A program made the translations under genes and the position numbers. The notes below the pieces were generated by a model that ran no database searches, was not told the origin of the DNA, and was given only the letters and a program-made list of their open reading frames with translations. A DNA stretch of 10,844 bases from Monoraphidium neglectum. Lineage: Eukaryota; Chlorophyta; Chlorophyceae; Sphaeropleales; Selenastraceae. The stretch is from positions 1 to 10,844 of the forward strand of contig NW_014011611.1 of NCBI RefSeq assembly GCF_000611645.1. The letters run 5' to 3'. This document shows positions 1 to 8,821 of this stretch, one piece after another. Each line of letters starts with the position of its first letter. The stretch's first letter is position 1.

Positions 1-1112
1 GGCGCCGACGCCGGCGGCACCGGCGGCGCCGCGGCGGCCGGGCCGCCGGCCTTGGCGCCGCCGCGGGGCTGGGGCGTGTCGACAGATGGCGGCGCGGCCG
101 CCGTCGATGGCCCGGCCGCGGCCGCCTTGGGGGCGGCGTCCCTTTGGCTGCGCTCGTCGTCGCCGGCTGGGGCCTCCTTGGCACCTGCGGAGGCGGGCGG
201 GGCGCAGGGAGGGGCGCTGGTCAGGCTCGCTCAGCCCTTGCCACATCCAGCAAGACGCATGTACGTCCTCGGCGACTGACAGCGTTGGAGTCATGGGTAT
301 TCCGAGTACACTGAGGCTATCCGCAGAAACACCCATTTCGTCACATGCATGAATCATTCAAAGTGCGAGTCTCTCGAATCTGCTCACGCTTCTGAGCCAC
401 TGGGGAAGCCGCGGCCGCGCCCTCCCCCTCCGCCGCCTGCGACGCCGTCGCGGCCTTCGGCGGCCGCCCCCGCTTCTTCGCGCCCGCGGGGGGCGTGGCC
501 GCTTTGGCGCCCTTGCCGCCGCGTGCTGCCTTGGTGGGGGTGGGGGCGGAGCCGCCCTCGTCGCCGCCGCCTTTGCCGCCGCTGGGGGATACCAGCACAG
601 TCAGAAGCTCTGCCAGAGAGATCCACTCTGAGTCGCCGTCCTCGTAAACTATCTGTGATGTATGAGATGGCATGGAATTGCATCGATTCATTTCAGATCT
701 CGCTGGGCCGTTGCTATCAGATCATGTCGCCGCGCTCCCCATGGTGACATCGCGGGCGCATGGGGCAGCGGGGCGGGTGCAGAGGCAGCGGGCAGGTGGG
801 CATGGGGGTGTGGATGCAGTCAGGCGGCCTCACGCGGAAGGGCCTGTCGTCCTTGAGCTTGGCGTCCACCGCCACGACCTGTGTTGGGGTGCCGCATGCA
901 CAGGCATGCGTGAATGCTCCGCGGGTGTGCTGCTCAGGGGACAGCAGCGGGCAAGCGGCACCGGGCAACGGGCGACATGCGCTCCGATTTTGCCGCGGCG
1001 CGCCCGACCATGAGGCGACCCGCTCGGTTACCTTGCCACTGAAAGGTTTGTCTCCGTATCCTGGGAAGACCTTGGCCACTTGCCGGCCCTTGTATATTTT
1101 GAGATCGGCCAT
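1..1112 (-). CDS. PTM/DIR17-type Tudor domain and AT-hook protein, 5' part (runs off left edge)
   Basis: Spliced model, minus strand: exons 1112-1032, 878-834, 652-388 and 184 to beyond 1. Donors are GTAACC, GTGAGG and GTGAGC; all acceptors are CAG; phases (0, 0, 1) agree. The first 191 residues are visible. Residues 8-62 form a Tudor-like barrel: GRQVAKVFPGYG, then FSGKVVAVD, then RPFRIVYEDGDSEWISL. This closely resembles the Tudor domain of plant PTM and DIR17 proteins, where the signature IVYEDGDSE is typical. An AT-hook (KKRGRPPK, residues 101-108) follows. The rest is low-complexity Ala/Pro/Lys-rich sequence that stays open to the edge. The start is the first ATG before the domain. By family this is probably a nuclear protein reading histone marks or binding AT-rich DNA; that role is inferred. 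A PHD, DDT or other C-terminal domain may lie outside the window. Confidence 0.8.
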
Positions 1113-1481
1113 GCTGTTCGGAGAGAGCCGAAGCGCTCCTTGTCGACAGCTTCACGTCAAAGATTGTCTTCAAGTCACCGCGGTGCGAGTCTCGCCAAGA
1201 AGGCAGGATCAGATCACATGCAGCTGGCGGGAAGTGACACACACGCGTTCAACAACAGCGGTGACTTTACGGTGGACATATGTCACCTGCGGGTAGATTG
1301 GTCAGCATAGCCATTGTTCAGCAAGGGATCGCCCACTTCAGCACAAGGTGCGCCATACAAAGGCACACACAAGCCCGGATGTTGACTGCAGATGGTTGGC
1401 CAGGCTGCATCATTATGTAGAGCTGTATAAGAGGACTGGCATGTGTGAATTGCAGGCCAGCACAGCTTTATCTGACATTGG

Positions 1482-1519
1482 CACACACAAACACACACAC
1501 GCACGCTCACACACACACT
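1482..1519. repeat. Imperfect (CA)n microsatellite
   Basis: A CA dinucleotide tract interrupted by AA, GCACGCT and similar breaks. It lies between the Tudor gene and the prenyltransferase gene and reads as GT repeats on the coding strand. Confidence 0.85.
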
Positions 1520-2257
1520 CATCTGCCAGTGCCCTTCACCTGAATTTGGGTTTTTGTGAAGTAGAGCAGGCCGCAGCGACGGTTTGGAAGGGCGCGGGGG
1601 GGCCGGCTGTGCATCAGGCAATCACGCTGGTCGTGCCTCGCAGGCCAACAGAGGATTTAACCCAATGCAGACGGACACAGAATCCAAGGACTTAGTGCTG
1701 AAGCTTTGGGTGGGCCTTTGCCAAATGGACAGGGCTGCCCCATACCCGCTCCCCCCGACGCATGCACGCGTTCAAAATCAAGAAGCTGAGTGGCTCTCTT
1801 TGCACGCCAGGGAATATGGTACAGGGTACAACTCAGTCCGAAGCCCGCGCAAAATCGGCCGGACAAGGTTCCCAGACCGCGGAACCAGCCGCTAGAGCGC
1901 CGTCCGCTGCATGCATACAGCAAACGGAACCGCCTAGAACGATTTGAGGGACCTGGACCACGGTGTCCTCAGTTCCACTGTTTTTGGCAACATACCATCG
2001 TGGGTGGTGTTCATTGTGCGCGCTGGTGCTTGCTGTTGGATGTTGAAACGCCAGGCAGGCCAAGGGGAAAACGGCCTGCTGCATGCCGAGTCGCAAACAT
2101 GCTATGCCTGGGAGCGGGCCGGCCGTGCGCTTTGTGTCGCACGCCGCCTGGGTGCATGTGGAAGCGCCACCCACACAGTCGAAAACAGCCGGCGTTGCAG
2201 AAGTTGCGCCGGCTCAATGGTGCACCCAGCTGAAGTCAGCGCTGTGGTCGGGGGCGT

Positions 2258-2288
2258 GGCCTTGCATGCATATATATGGATGCAGGCC
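2258..2288 (-). other. Imperfect AT-cored inverted repeat 3' of the prenyltransferase stop
   Basis: The arms GGCCTTGCATGCATAT and ATATGGATGCAGGCC pair apart from one bulged T and one mismatch, around an alternating TA core. It starts about 50 nt after the stop codon at 2337, so it would lie early in the 3' UTR of the prenyltransferase transcript. It could be an RNA hairpin; no function is evident. Confidence 0.5.
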
Positions 2289-2336
2289 CAGGACAAAAAA
2301 CCTTGTTGTGACAGTCAATTCAGCAGGATGGGGCCG

Positions 2337-5300
2337 TCATGGCGCCAGCGCTGACAGCAGTATGAGGCACAGGCCCACCGGCTTGAGGCTCTCCTCAATC
2401 GCGGAACCCATCACCGCCCTGTCGAACCCGCTTTTCAAAATCCCAAACGACAACTGCCCCAGCCGCGCGGTTGCCAGCACCACCACCGCGGCCCGGGCCG
2501 CGGCGGCCCGCGGGCCCCAGGCGGCCGTGGCAGAGGCGAGCGCGGCGGCGGCGCCAGCGAGGACGCAGCACGTGGCGGCGAGCAGCGCGCCGCGCTGGCC
2601 TATCATGACGGGGAGCGTCTTGATGCCCGCGGCCCTGTCGCCCTCCAGATCAGTGAGGTCCATAACGATCTCTGCATTGAGGGATCAGGGCGGTGCAATG
2701 TTCAAGTAGCGTCACTGCAGCGCACAGTACGGCCCAGCTAGGTACTTGGCCAGCAGTGACGTCTTTAATAATGTTGACCGATGCAGGGGCTGACAGGAAA
2801 AGGCCAGGGGCGCGCTGTCGCAGGGGCCGACCCCAGTGGGTGGCCACAGTGCAGCTCAGCAGGGGCCAGAGACCCCAAGCAACGCACGCTGCTTCAGCAC
2901 GTGCCGAGGGCGGTAGCTCACCCCTGAACATGACCCCGCTGAAGGCAAAGAGCGTCGCCGGCAGCAGGCGCATGACGCCAGCCTCCCCCTGGACAGGATG
3001 GGGCGAGGAGGACGCTGCCAGTCAACGCTTGACATTGGATGCCACAAACTTCATAGCAGCTGAGCCTGGCGCACAGGCATCCCATGCAAAGGGAATGTTG
3101 AGAGACCCCCAAACATCAGGACCCTGCAAACTGCCAAGGGTGCGCAGGAGGGCCGCGGCCCCTGCGCACCGCGCCGGCTGCGAGCGCGCCTCCCAGGGGT
3201 GCGAGGGCTATCACGACCGCCACGGTGGCGTTCTTGATGGCCGTCAACTTCTTGAACACTGCGCATGCAGGTTTGAAAGCCGCGACAGTGATACCTTGAG
3301 CACAGGGTGACTTATTGACGAGGGTCATGGCTCTTCGACGACTGTGATGGATGAGTGCGTTTTTTTAGGTGGCAGCGAGGCGGGGGTCGCGCTGGGGGGG
3401 CGACCCTGCGAGCGCGGCTGGCGGCCTGCCCCGTGCGACCGCACCTGGCGTGTAGAGCAGCGTGGCGCCGGCCGACAGCGCAATGATGCTGCGCAGCTGG
3501 CTCGGCTCCTGCTCGTGGAATGCAGCATTTGTGGGGTGAGAGCCAAAGTGATGGCAGACTGAAGATTCGTAAGGGCTGTTCTTCTGACCAGTGGGTTACA
3601 AGGAGAGGGCGTTGGTGTCGCACAGTTCAAATTCTCCCCATGCAGGCGTTCGTTGCTGGGGGGGGGGTTGTGGCCACGTCAGGCAGTCCCCAGATCTGAT
3701 AGCAAACCTTGGCTCAAATGTTTGCCAGCTCGACTAGCTTTGTCCCCCTCCTGCGTCGCCCCTTTATGCCAGCGACCAGCACGCACAAAGGCTCCAACAT
3801 GGCTGCCTGATTTAACGATCTGCGTCAAAGCACGGCCCCGTGCACCTCAACCCGTGTCGCTGCGGGGCGGCCGCCGCCCCCCAGATGCATGGACCCACCA
3901 TGAAGCAAGCCGTGATGAGCACCGCGCAGTACACGCTGCTCGACAGCAGCAGCGCAATGTCAAGCGGCAGCACGCCGGACGCCAGCGGCTTGTGGGGCGC
4001 GTTGGCGCGGTCCACCTGCGCCGGGGATGCGGGCGCGGGCGCATGCGCGGAGGGCGGCCGCGTCGTGGGTCGGTCGTCTGGGCCAGGACTGTACCTGCGT
4101 GCAGCGCTCCCAGATCTCAGATGTATCCCTCAACCTGCAGCAACCGGCTGTTTGCAATACACGCCCGCCTCCGCGCGTGCGCCTTGTTGGTGAATGATTC
4201 GAATCATGCCCAATCCATGCATGCGCCATGCAACCAAGGATCAGCCATGCATGCACCAACCCCCTGAAAACAGCCCCTGGCAACACCATGCCTCAGGCCG
4301 ACCACCATGCCTCAGGCCGACCACCAACCTGCACGTCAAAGTAGTCATTGAACACGCACGATGACACGGCGATGCCGCCCGACAGCAGCGACATCAGCCA
4401 CACCCCCGGGGCCCTGAGCGCGGCCAGGTCGCGGCCGCTGCCGGCCTGGGCGGGCCACGGCATGGCAACATGCGGGGCGGGATGCCGTGCGTGTCGGCTG
4501 TGGGCGGAGTCGCACTGGCATGCACAACCCCAATCAATCCCAGCATGCGGAGCACCCCTGGATGCGCGTCGCAATGGGGGCGGTCAGCAGCAAGGGCAGA
4601 GTTCAGCATGAACTGCTGATCCAGCCCGCTGGGATTGGAGGCACCCTATTTGCTGTGCTCACCCACGCGCCGACCATGACCAGCAGAAAGCTGGGCAGAA
4701 GGTTGTGGACCCGCGCCAGCTGCACCAACGCCTGGGTCTGGCGGTCGGGAAGCATGAGCAGCAGCAGTTGTGACATGGTGTGGTGAGGTTTGCATGGCAG
4801 GCTTCAAGGTAAAGCGCGTGCTCGCAAGTGCGCGGCGACTGCCGCACGCCGACGCGCTGCTGCGACTGCAGCCGCCGCCGCCATTTGCTGCCATAACCTC
4901 TCACGAGTCGCCGCTATGCTGCCAGCCGCCACCCCCTGGCTCCTGCGCACATGTGTCCCGTTCAAAATGCCCCCCGCACCTTCTTGTTGTCCCATTGATC
5001 CGACGGGGGCAGCTCAGGGCTGCTGCCTCCCGCGTCCGCGGCTGCCACCCGTGCCACCAGACGCGCCGCCCGCGGCTGTCGCTCCAGCAGGCTGCTGCCC
5101 GGCGCTGCCGCGAGCGCTGCGGCGGCCCGCAGTCCGCCCCAGCCAGCGGGGCGCGCGGGCAGCGCTGCCCACCGAACGGCACCTGCCCAGAATCGAAGGG
5201 CAGTGCGCAGGTCCACTGGGTGCTTGCATGGGGCTTGGCGGCCGCATGCGGCGTCCATGCGCGGGGCGCGCACCAGCGCTGCTGCTGCCCTGCAGCTACC

Positions 5301-5417
5301 CTGCCGGGCCCCATAGCGTGCGTGCAGGGCCCGGTGCGCTCGCCCACCCGTGCGGCGCAGTGTACGGGCCGCGTTTGCAGGAGCTAGCAACCTCTGTGAT
5401 GCCCCTGCCACGTCCAT
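2337..5417 (-). CDS. UbiA-family prenyltransferase, plastid-targeted (predicted), eight exons
   Basis: Exons: 5417-4980, 4737-4663, 4445-4329, 4015-3899, 3508-3445, 3258-3170, 2988-2922, 2671-2337. Phases agree throughout, giving 433 residues ending in TGA. Residues 1-146 are Ala/Arg-rich like a chloroplast transit peptide. From 147 the protein is a polytopic membrane enzyme: RVHNLLPSFLLVMVGAW, then the first Asp-rich motif NDYFDVQVD (N204, D205, D208, D212) followed by KPLASG, and the second motif DLTDLEGD (D327, D330, D334). In UbiA enzymes these aspartates bind Mg and the prenyl diphosphate, which is transferred to an aromatic or other acceptor. The acceptor cannot be assigned; the motifs differ from typical chlorophyll synthase or homogentisate phytyltransferase. 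The start at 5417 (ATCATGG) is uncertain, since the frame stays open upstream to an ATG at 5516. Acceptor 4738 could instead be six bases later. A phase-neutral intron may exist at 5299-5183. Confidence 0.85.
3658..3667. repeat. G10 homopolymer in intron 4 of the prenyltransferase gene
   Basis: Ten consecutive G on the plus strand, C on the coding strand, lie within intron 3898-3509. The exact count may be a sequencing or assembly artefact. Confidence 0.8.
4285..4326. repeat. 19-bp tandem repeat at the 5' splice site of intron 3
   Basis: The unit ACCATGCCTCAGGCCGACC occurs twice without a mismatch (4285-4303, 4304-4322) and a third copy begins (ACCA). On the coding strand the repeat starts two bases into intron 3, whose donor GT is at 4328-4327. 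Confidence 0.9.
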
Positions 5418-6011
5418 GATGCTGCTGGCCGGCCTCCCCGCGGCGCCTGTTGTTGAGGACCGGGATCCCGAGGGCAGTGAGCCACTGTCACACTCTCCTG
5501 TGTGTCGACGCCCCACCAGCGCTCGCTGGAATCAAGGTTTGTGTGGAGTACAGCAGACACCGTACGTCCAATGAATTTGCGATGGCGCCCTGCTGAGTTG
5601 TAACGCGCCAAATGCACGCTGTGCCAGCTCGACTCGCAAGGCGGGAAGCGGTGTCCGTAAGCGGTTGATGGCGACGAAACGGACAGAAAATTAGAGGCAA
5701 AGCATGTACAACTGTAACAGCAACCATGTTGTGTTGCCATGCTCTTGCAAGCAGCGAGCAGCTGACGCAGCGCGCTGGGACTGCCCGCCTGGCGTCTCCA
5801 CCCCCGCTGGTCGGCGCCTTGAGAGCACCCAGGTACAGCTGAACAGCAGGGAAGTAGCCACGCCTGAGACAGTCTGGCCAGTTACTTGCTGACCACGTCC
5901 ACTTCAGCAGCTCCCGTGATTTGCGCTGCAGGCTGCATTCTTCCTCACAACACGCATGTCAGCTGGATGATGGCTCCCCTGCACTTGACTTCCTGGCACA
6001 CACCTGATGAC

Positions 6012-6016
6012 TTACA
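6012..6016 (-). promoter_or_regulatory. Candidate TGTAA polyadenylation signal of the TLC gene
   Basis: The minus strand reads AGTGTAAGTC here. TGTAA is the common green-algal polyadenylation signal. It is the only one I found in the 1.5 kb downstream of the TLC gene stop. Five bases can occur by chance, so this rests on position and lineage. Confidence 0.4.
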
Positions 6017-6045
6017 CTATTGATAGGCCCAATTGCTTGCAGATC

Positions 6046-6088
6046 GATTGCAATTGCAATCAAAGCTCGCCCCAGAGGCAGGGCGAGC
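6046..6088. other. 16-bp perfect palindrome followed by an 8-bp-stem hairpin
   Basis: GATTGCAATTGCAATC (6046-6061) is a perfect palindrome in an AT-rich pocket. Three bases later GCTCGCCC (6065-6072) and GGGCGAGC (6081-6088) form a perfect 8-bp stem with an 8-nt loop. Both lie 30-75 nt before the candidate TGTAA signal in transcript direction, so they may be 3'-end RNA structure of the TLC gene. Alternatively the palindrome could be a protein-binding site upstream of the prenyltransferase gene. Confidence 0.6.
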
Positions 6089-6919
6089 GAGGCTGGCAGC
6101 TGCACAAGTGCGCGCGTGCGCTCGCGCTCAAGGGGTGTGTTCAGGGGTGCCGGCGCTGCGGCGCAGGGTTCATGGCGTTGGCGGCGCTTGGGGGCGCATG
6201 ACCATGGAATGATACAGCTTGACGGAGGGGAGCGGCGGCCTGCCGGGCAGACGAGCCGGCCCCGGCTGTCCGCGGCAGGACTGCAAAGCGAGGAAGCGCC
6301 GGGCCAATACCTATGCGATCCCAGTCATCTCTGAGACCCTCGCACAACAATGCAAAGCAAGCTGGAAATGAAGGGATCGAGGGGCGCGCCGCGCGTGCAC
6401 GGCCCGCGGCGGCGCGTCCGCCTCTGGTGAAAAGTGCGACGGATGAGAACGGATCCTTAGGGCCCCAAAAACTCCCGTGCATCAATGCTCGCGGCCATTG
6501 AAAAGGTTTGTGGGCTCGCACCCCAATCACGATCCAAGGCGCGCCGCAATGCAGCAGGACTTGCCGATCAAGCGGCCCCTGTCGCCGCGCCGCGGCAACG
6601 CGTCGCAAGCGGCGGCGTGCCCGTGCGCTGCGCTGCCCGCGAGCGCGGGTGCGCGCGCGCATGCCCGACCCAATTTCACGCAGCCAGGCCGCGCCACATC
6701 GCTGTGCGACCGCTGCAAAGGAAGGGGGGGCGCATAGAAACGGCAGCAGCACGGGCGCTGCCGTGCGAGTGGCGGACTGGGTTGCGGGCGAGCGGGGAGC
6801 GCGCGGCCACGCGCTCCCTTCCCTGTGGCCCCTATGCGCCTGCGCCCCACTCTCCTGGCCCGCCCTTGCCGAGCAGTCGCACGGCCGGAATCTTGCGTGT
6901 GCGGCCGCACACAACAACA

Positions 6920-7986
6920 TCACAGGCCCTTTCTGTCAATCCTCTCAGCAGCCGGTGCGGCGTACGCCTCCACCAAAACAGCCGCGTCCGCCCCGCCGCC
7001 GCGCGGCGCCTTGCCGCCCCGCACCGCCGCCGCCGCTGGCCCGCCGCCGCGCCGCGCGCGCGCGTCGCGCACGAGCTTGGCCGCGCCCTGCACCATCTTA
7101 TTGAACCACAGGAGATTCAAAACGAAGAGCAGCGCCGGCACGCCCAGCAGCACCCAGCGCGCGTACGCCGGCATGAACCGCTGCGAGTCGCCATAGTGCG
7201 CCCACACGTGGTGGAACAGCGGCCCGAACGCGGCCACGCGGCACGCGCCCCACACCGCGGTCATCGCGAGGCCGTTCCAGAGGTACAGCCGGCCGGCCGC
7301 GCGGCCGGCCTCGTGTAGCCGCCACCGCAGGTTGACAAACGGCGTGGTGACCTCGGTGAACAAACCAAAAAGGACGTACACATGGGCCGCGCGGGTGTCG
7401 ATCGCGGTATACAGCGACAGCAGCGCGAGCAAGTGGTGTACCAGGATGGGGCCGCTGTAAAGCGCCTCCTGCGACAGCACCATGAAAAAATCCGCCGAGA
7501 AGTATCCGAGGGACGTCCCCACCGCCGCCCAGCTGACCGGCGTGGCGCGCAGGACGGCCGGCACGCCGTCAGCGGCGGATGCGGCGGCGCCGAAGGCGCC
7601 GGAGAGCAGCTGCTGCAGGCACAGGGCCGAGACGACCACTGCGTGAACCGTGGAGGGCAGCCTGCAGGGGGCGGCGGTTCGTGGGCCAGCGCCTAGGCGT
7701 GACTTTTCGCGTGCGAGCGAAGTGGTTCTGCAAGCGCCACTGCGGTGGGAAAGCGGGCTGAGGCGGTCGGCGCCGCTTGCGCCGGCGCCCTTGTGAAGAG
7801 CTGCAGGCATCTGCGGCTGCTGCATCGGCTGCGTGCCTGCCCTCTCCCGGCCGCCGCCCTCACCGCGTGTTCCAGTCAATCTGCTTTTCGTGGGTCAAAC
7901 GCCGGTAGCTCGGGAAATATCGCTGCAGGGGTGCAGACGGATGGGGGGCACCGTTAGGGGTGCTCGCGGTGCGCCTTTGAAAAGGC

Positions 7987-8019
<33 letters not shown>

Positions 8020-8455
8020 GCAGCAGCAGCACGTGGCTGTGTACCGAGTGGGCGGTAGCGCGGGCGGGCGCAGCTGCCGGAATGCAGGTCGAGACCACCC
8101 TCGATGGCCAGATGGCCCTGGCGCCATGGAGCCAAGCCATCTGGAGCGACCCGCTGCGTCGTCGATCCACACCGCATTCATTGAACATGCACTGCCAGTG
8201 CACTTGACCTGCTAGTGAGCCGGTCCACCGCATGCAAAGGCTGCACTTGCACACCTTGCCCGCGTCGGCGCTCAACCGGTACAGCGCTGCGTACGCGACG
8301 AAACTCGCCGCCGCGCATTGCCACACCAACGGCGGCACTGCTTGAAGGAATTCTGCGGGCATTGAAGGCAATGAGACTTGCGGGGGCCCTGCAGCTGCGA
8401 GCGTTGAGCATAGAAACGGCCACAAGAGACTCTCACCCTCAGCAGCCGCTGCCAT
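6920..8455 (-). CDS. TLC-domain membrane protein, TLCD4/TMEM56-like
   Basis: Exons 8455-8255, 7922-7864 and 7661-6920, with donors GTGTGC and GTGAGG, CAG acceptors and matching phases (0, 2), give 333 residues. A membrane segment near residues 43-60 is followed by YRRLTHEKQIDWNTR and LPSTVHAVVV, matching the KKIEWNSRVVSTCH block of TMEM56. Then come GYFSADFF, a His pair at 162-163 (ILVHHLLALL), and a region FTEVTTPFVNLRW matching the family's LSSPFVNQRW, then an NG-x-AM segment. The C-terminus is a low-complexity Arg/Gly/Ala tail. TLC proteins include ceramide synthases and the TLCD lipid-regulating group; TLCD4 function is poorly known and the substrate here is unknown. The start ATG has a good context (GCCATGGC). 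An 84-nt phase-neutral intron (8436-8353, GTGAGA...CCCGCAG) may be removed, giving 305 residues beginning MAAAAEEFLQAV. Confidence 0.87.
7291..7310. other. 20-bp perfect GC palindrome inside the TLC coding exon
   Basis: GGCCGGCCGCGCGGCCGGCC is its own reverse complement. It lies in the last exon of the TLC gene and encodes part of the Ala/Gly/Arg stretch AGRAAGR, so it may simply reflect GC-biased codons. Confidence 0.8.
7988..8029. repeat. (CAG)n trinucleotide repeat in intron 1 of the TLC gene
   Basis: Ten CAG units (7988-8017), one CCG, then three more CAG units. On the coding strand it is a CTG tract between exon 1 (ends 8255) and exon 2 (starts 7922). It is open in one minus-strand frame as a run of Leu, but the splice model places it in the intron. 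Confidence 0.9.
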
Positions 8456-8645
8456 GGCTTCCTCCGCCCTCCGGCGATGCTTTTGGGATCCTACAAGACG
8501 TTGATCCTACGTTTGCTACCAGTGCGGTGAGTTTTCAGGCCCTGGATAGAACGTGCTAGAGTGGGGATACCCAACGCTTGTGTAAGTGAAATCGCGCGGG
8601 CTAAGACCGCTCTCAGGCTGACACAATCGTTGATAGCAAGTCTCG

Positions 8646-8695
8646 AGACGTCAACACGTCTTGCCGGTTGCGCCGCTTGTGCGGCGTCGCACGTG
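8646..8695 (-). promoter_or_regulatory. Cluster of ACGT-core elements upstream of the TLC gene
   Basis: AGACGT and ACGTCT form a perfect inverted repeat with a 4-nt spacer (8646-8661), and a G-box CACGTG lies at 8690-8695. They sit about 190-240 bp upstream of the TLC gene ATG at 8455. ACGT cores are bound by bZIP factors, and G-boxes also by bHLH factors, in plants and algae. A regulatory role here is inferred from sequence and position only. Confidence 0.4.
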
Positions 8696-8816
8696 ACCGT
8701 GCCGCTCACCCGCAGCTGCTGTTCGCGACGCATGTGTCATTTGCATGCGGATGCCTGTCCTGCTGTCCTGTCACGACTCCCCAAGCGAGCCGATCGAAGC
8801 TCAAATCGAGCGTAGT

Positions 8817-8821
8817 TTACA
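8817..8821 (-). promoter_or_regulatory. Candidate TGTAA polyadenylation signal of the dioxygenase gene
   Basis: The minus strand reads CCTGTAAACT, about 420 nt after the dioxygenase stop at 9239. Position and lineage fit a green-algal polyadenylation signal; the match is only five bases. Confidence 0.4.

Larger units (their letters stand above)
1113..2336. other. Intergenic: promoter/5' UTR of the Tudor gene and 3' UTR of the prenyltransferase gene
   Basis: This is 1.2 kb without a gene I can support. Its open frames are short, match no family and lack convincing splice structure. It must contain the promoter and leader of the Tudor gene, whose ATG is at 1112, and the 3' UTR of the prenyltransferase gene, which stops at 2337. 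I saw no minus-strand TGTAA polyadenylation signal here. Visible features are a CA-rich microsatellite and an AT-rich imperfect hairpin, listed separately. Confidence 0.6.
5418..6919. other. Intergenic: 5' region of the prenyltransferase gene and 3' UTR of the TLC gene
   Basis: This is 1.5 kb with no gene I can support. The upper part, about 6010-6919, is very GC-rich and fits the 3' UTR of the TLC gene. The candidate signal TGTAA at 6016-6012 lies about 0.9 kb after its stop codon, a length common in green algae. The lower part, 5418-6000, has more balanced composition and should hold the promoter and leader of the prenyltransferase gene; I found no clear TATA box. A 260-codon minus-strand frame ending at 6141 has Arg/Ala-rich content and no family match. 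Confidence 0.55.

Noticed and set aside
1283..1923. Overlapping minus-strand frames in the first intergenic region
   Set aside because: No family resemblance, partly translated CA repeat (Val/Cys run), no consistent splice structure.
2083..2709. 208-codon plus-strand open frame
   Set aside because: Its second half is antisense to the last UbiA exon, whose Asp-rich motif is unmistakable; no domain is visible in the plus frame.
711..3704. 12-base inverted match TTGCTATCAGAT (711-722) with 3693-3704
   Set aside because: A single 12-mer pair 3 kb apart is expected by chance in a window of this size and no flanking similarity extends it.
4770..5419. Two plus-strand open frames of about 205-209 codons
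   Set aside because: They are antisense to exon 1 of the prenyltransferase gene, show no family motif and owe their length to high GC.
5384..5740. 118-codon minus-strand frame upstream of the prenyltransferase start
   Set aside because: Considered as an alternative first exon. It overlaps exon 1 in a different frame and I found no phase-compatible join supported by strong splice sites.
6141..6923. 260-codon minus-strand open frame
   Set aside because: It lies just after the TLC gene stop, is Arg/Ala/Pro-rich with no recognisable domain, and fits GC-rich 3' UTR sequence that is open by composition.
6485..7318. 277-codon plus-strand open frame
   Set aside because: It is antisense to the clear TLC coding exon and its product is low-complexity Arg/Ala sequence; it is a shadow of GC-rich codons.
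7988..8029. CRISPR-like reading of the short tandem repeats
   Set aside because: The repeats are simple trinucleotide and dinucleotide tracts without spacers; the 19-bp and 29-bp repeats are directly adjacent duplications.
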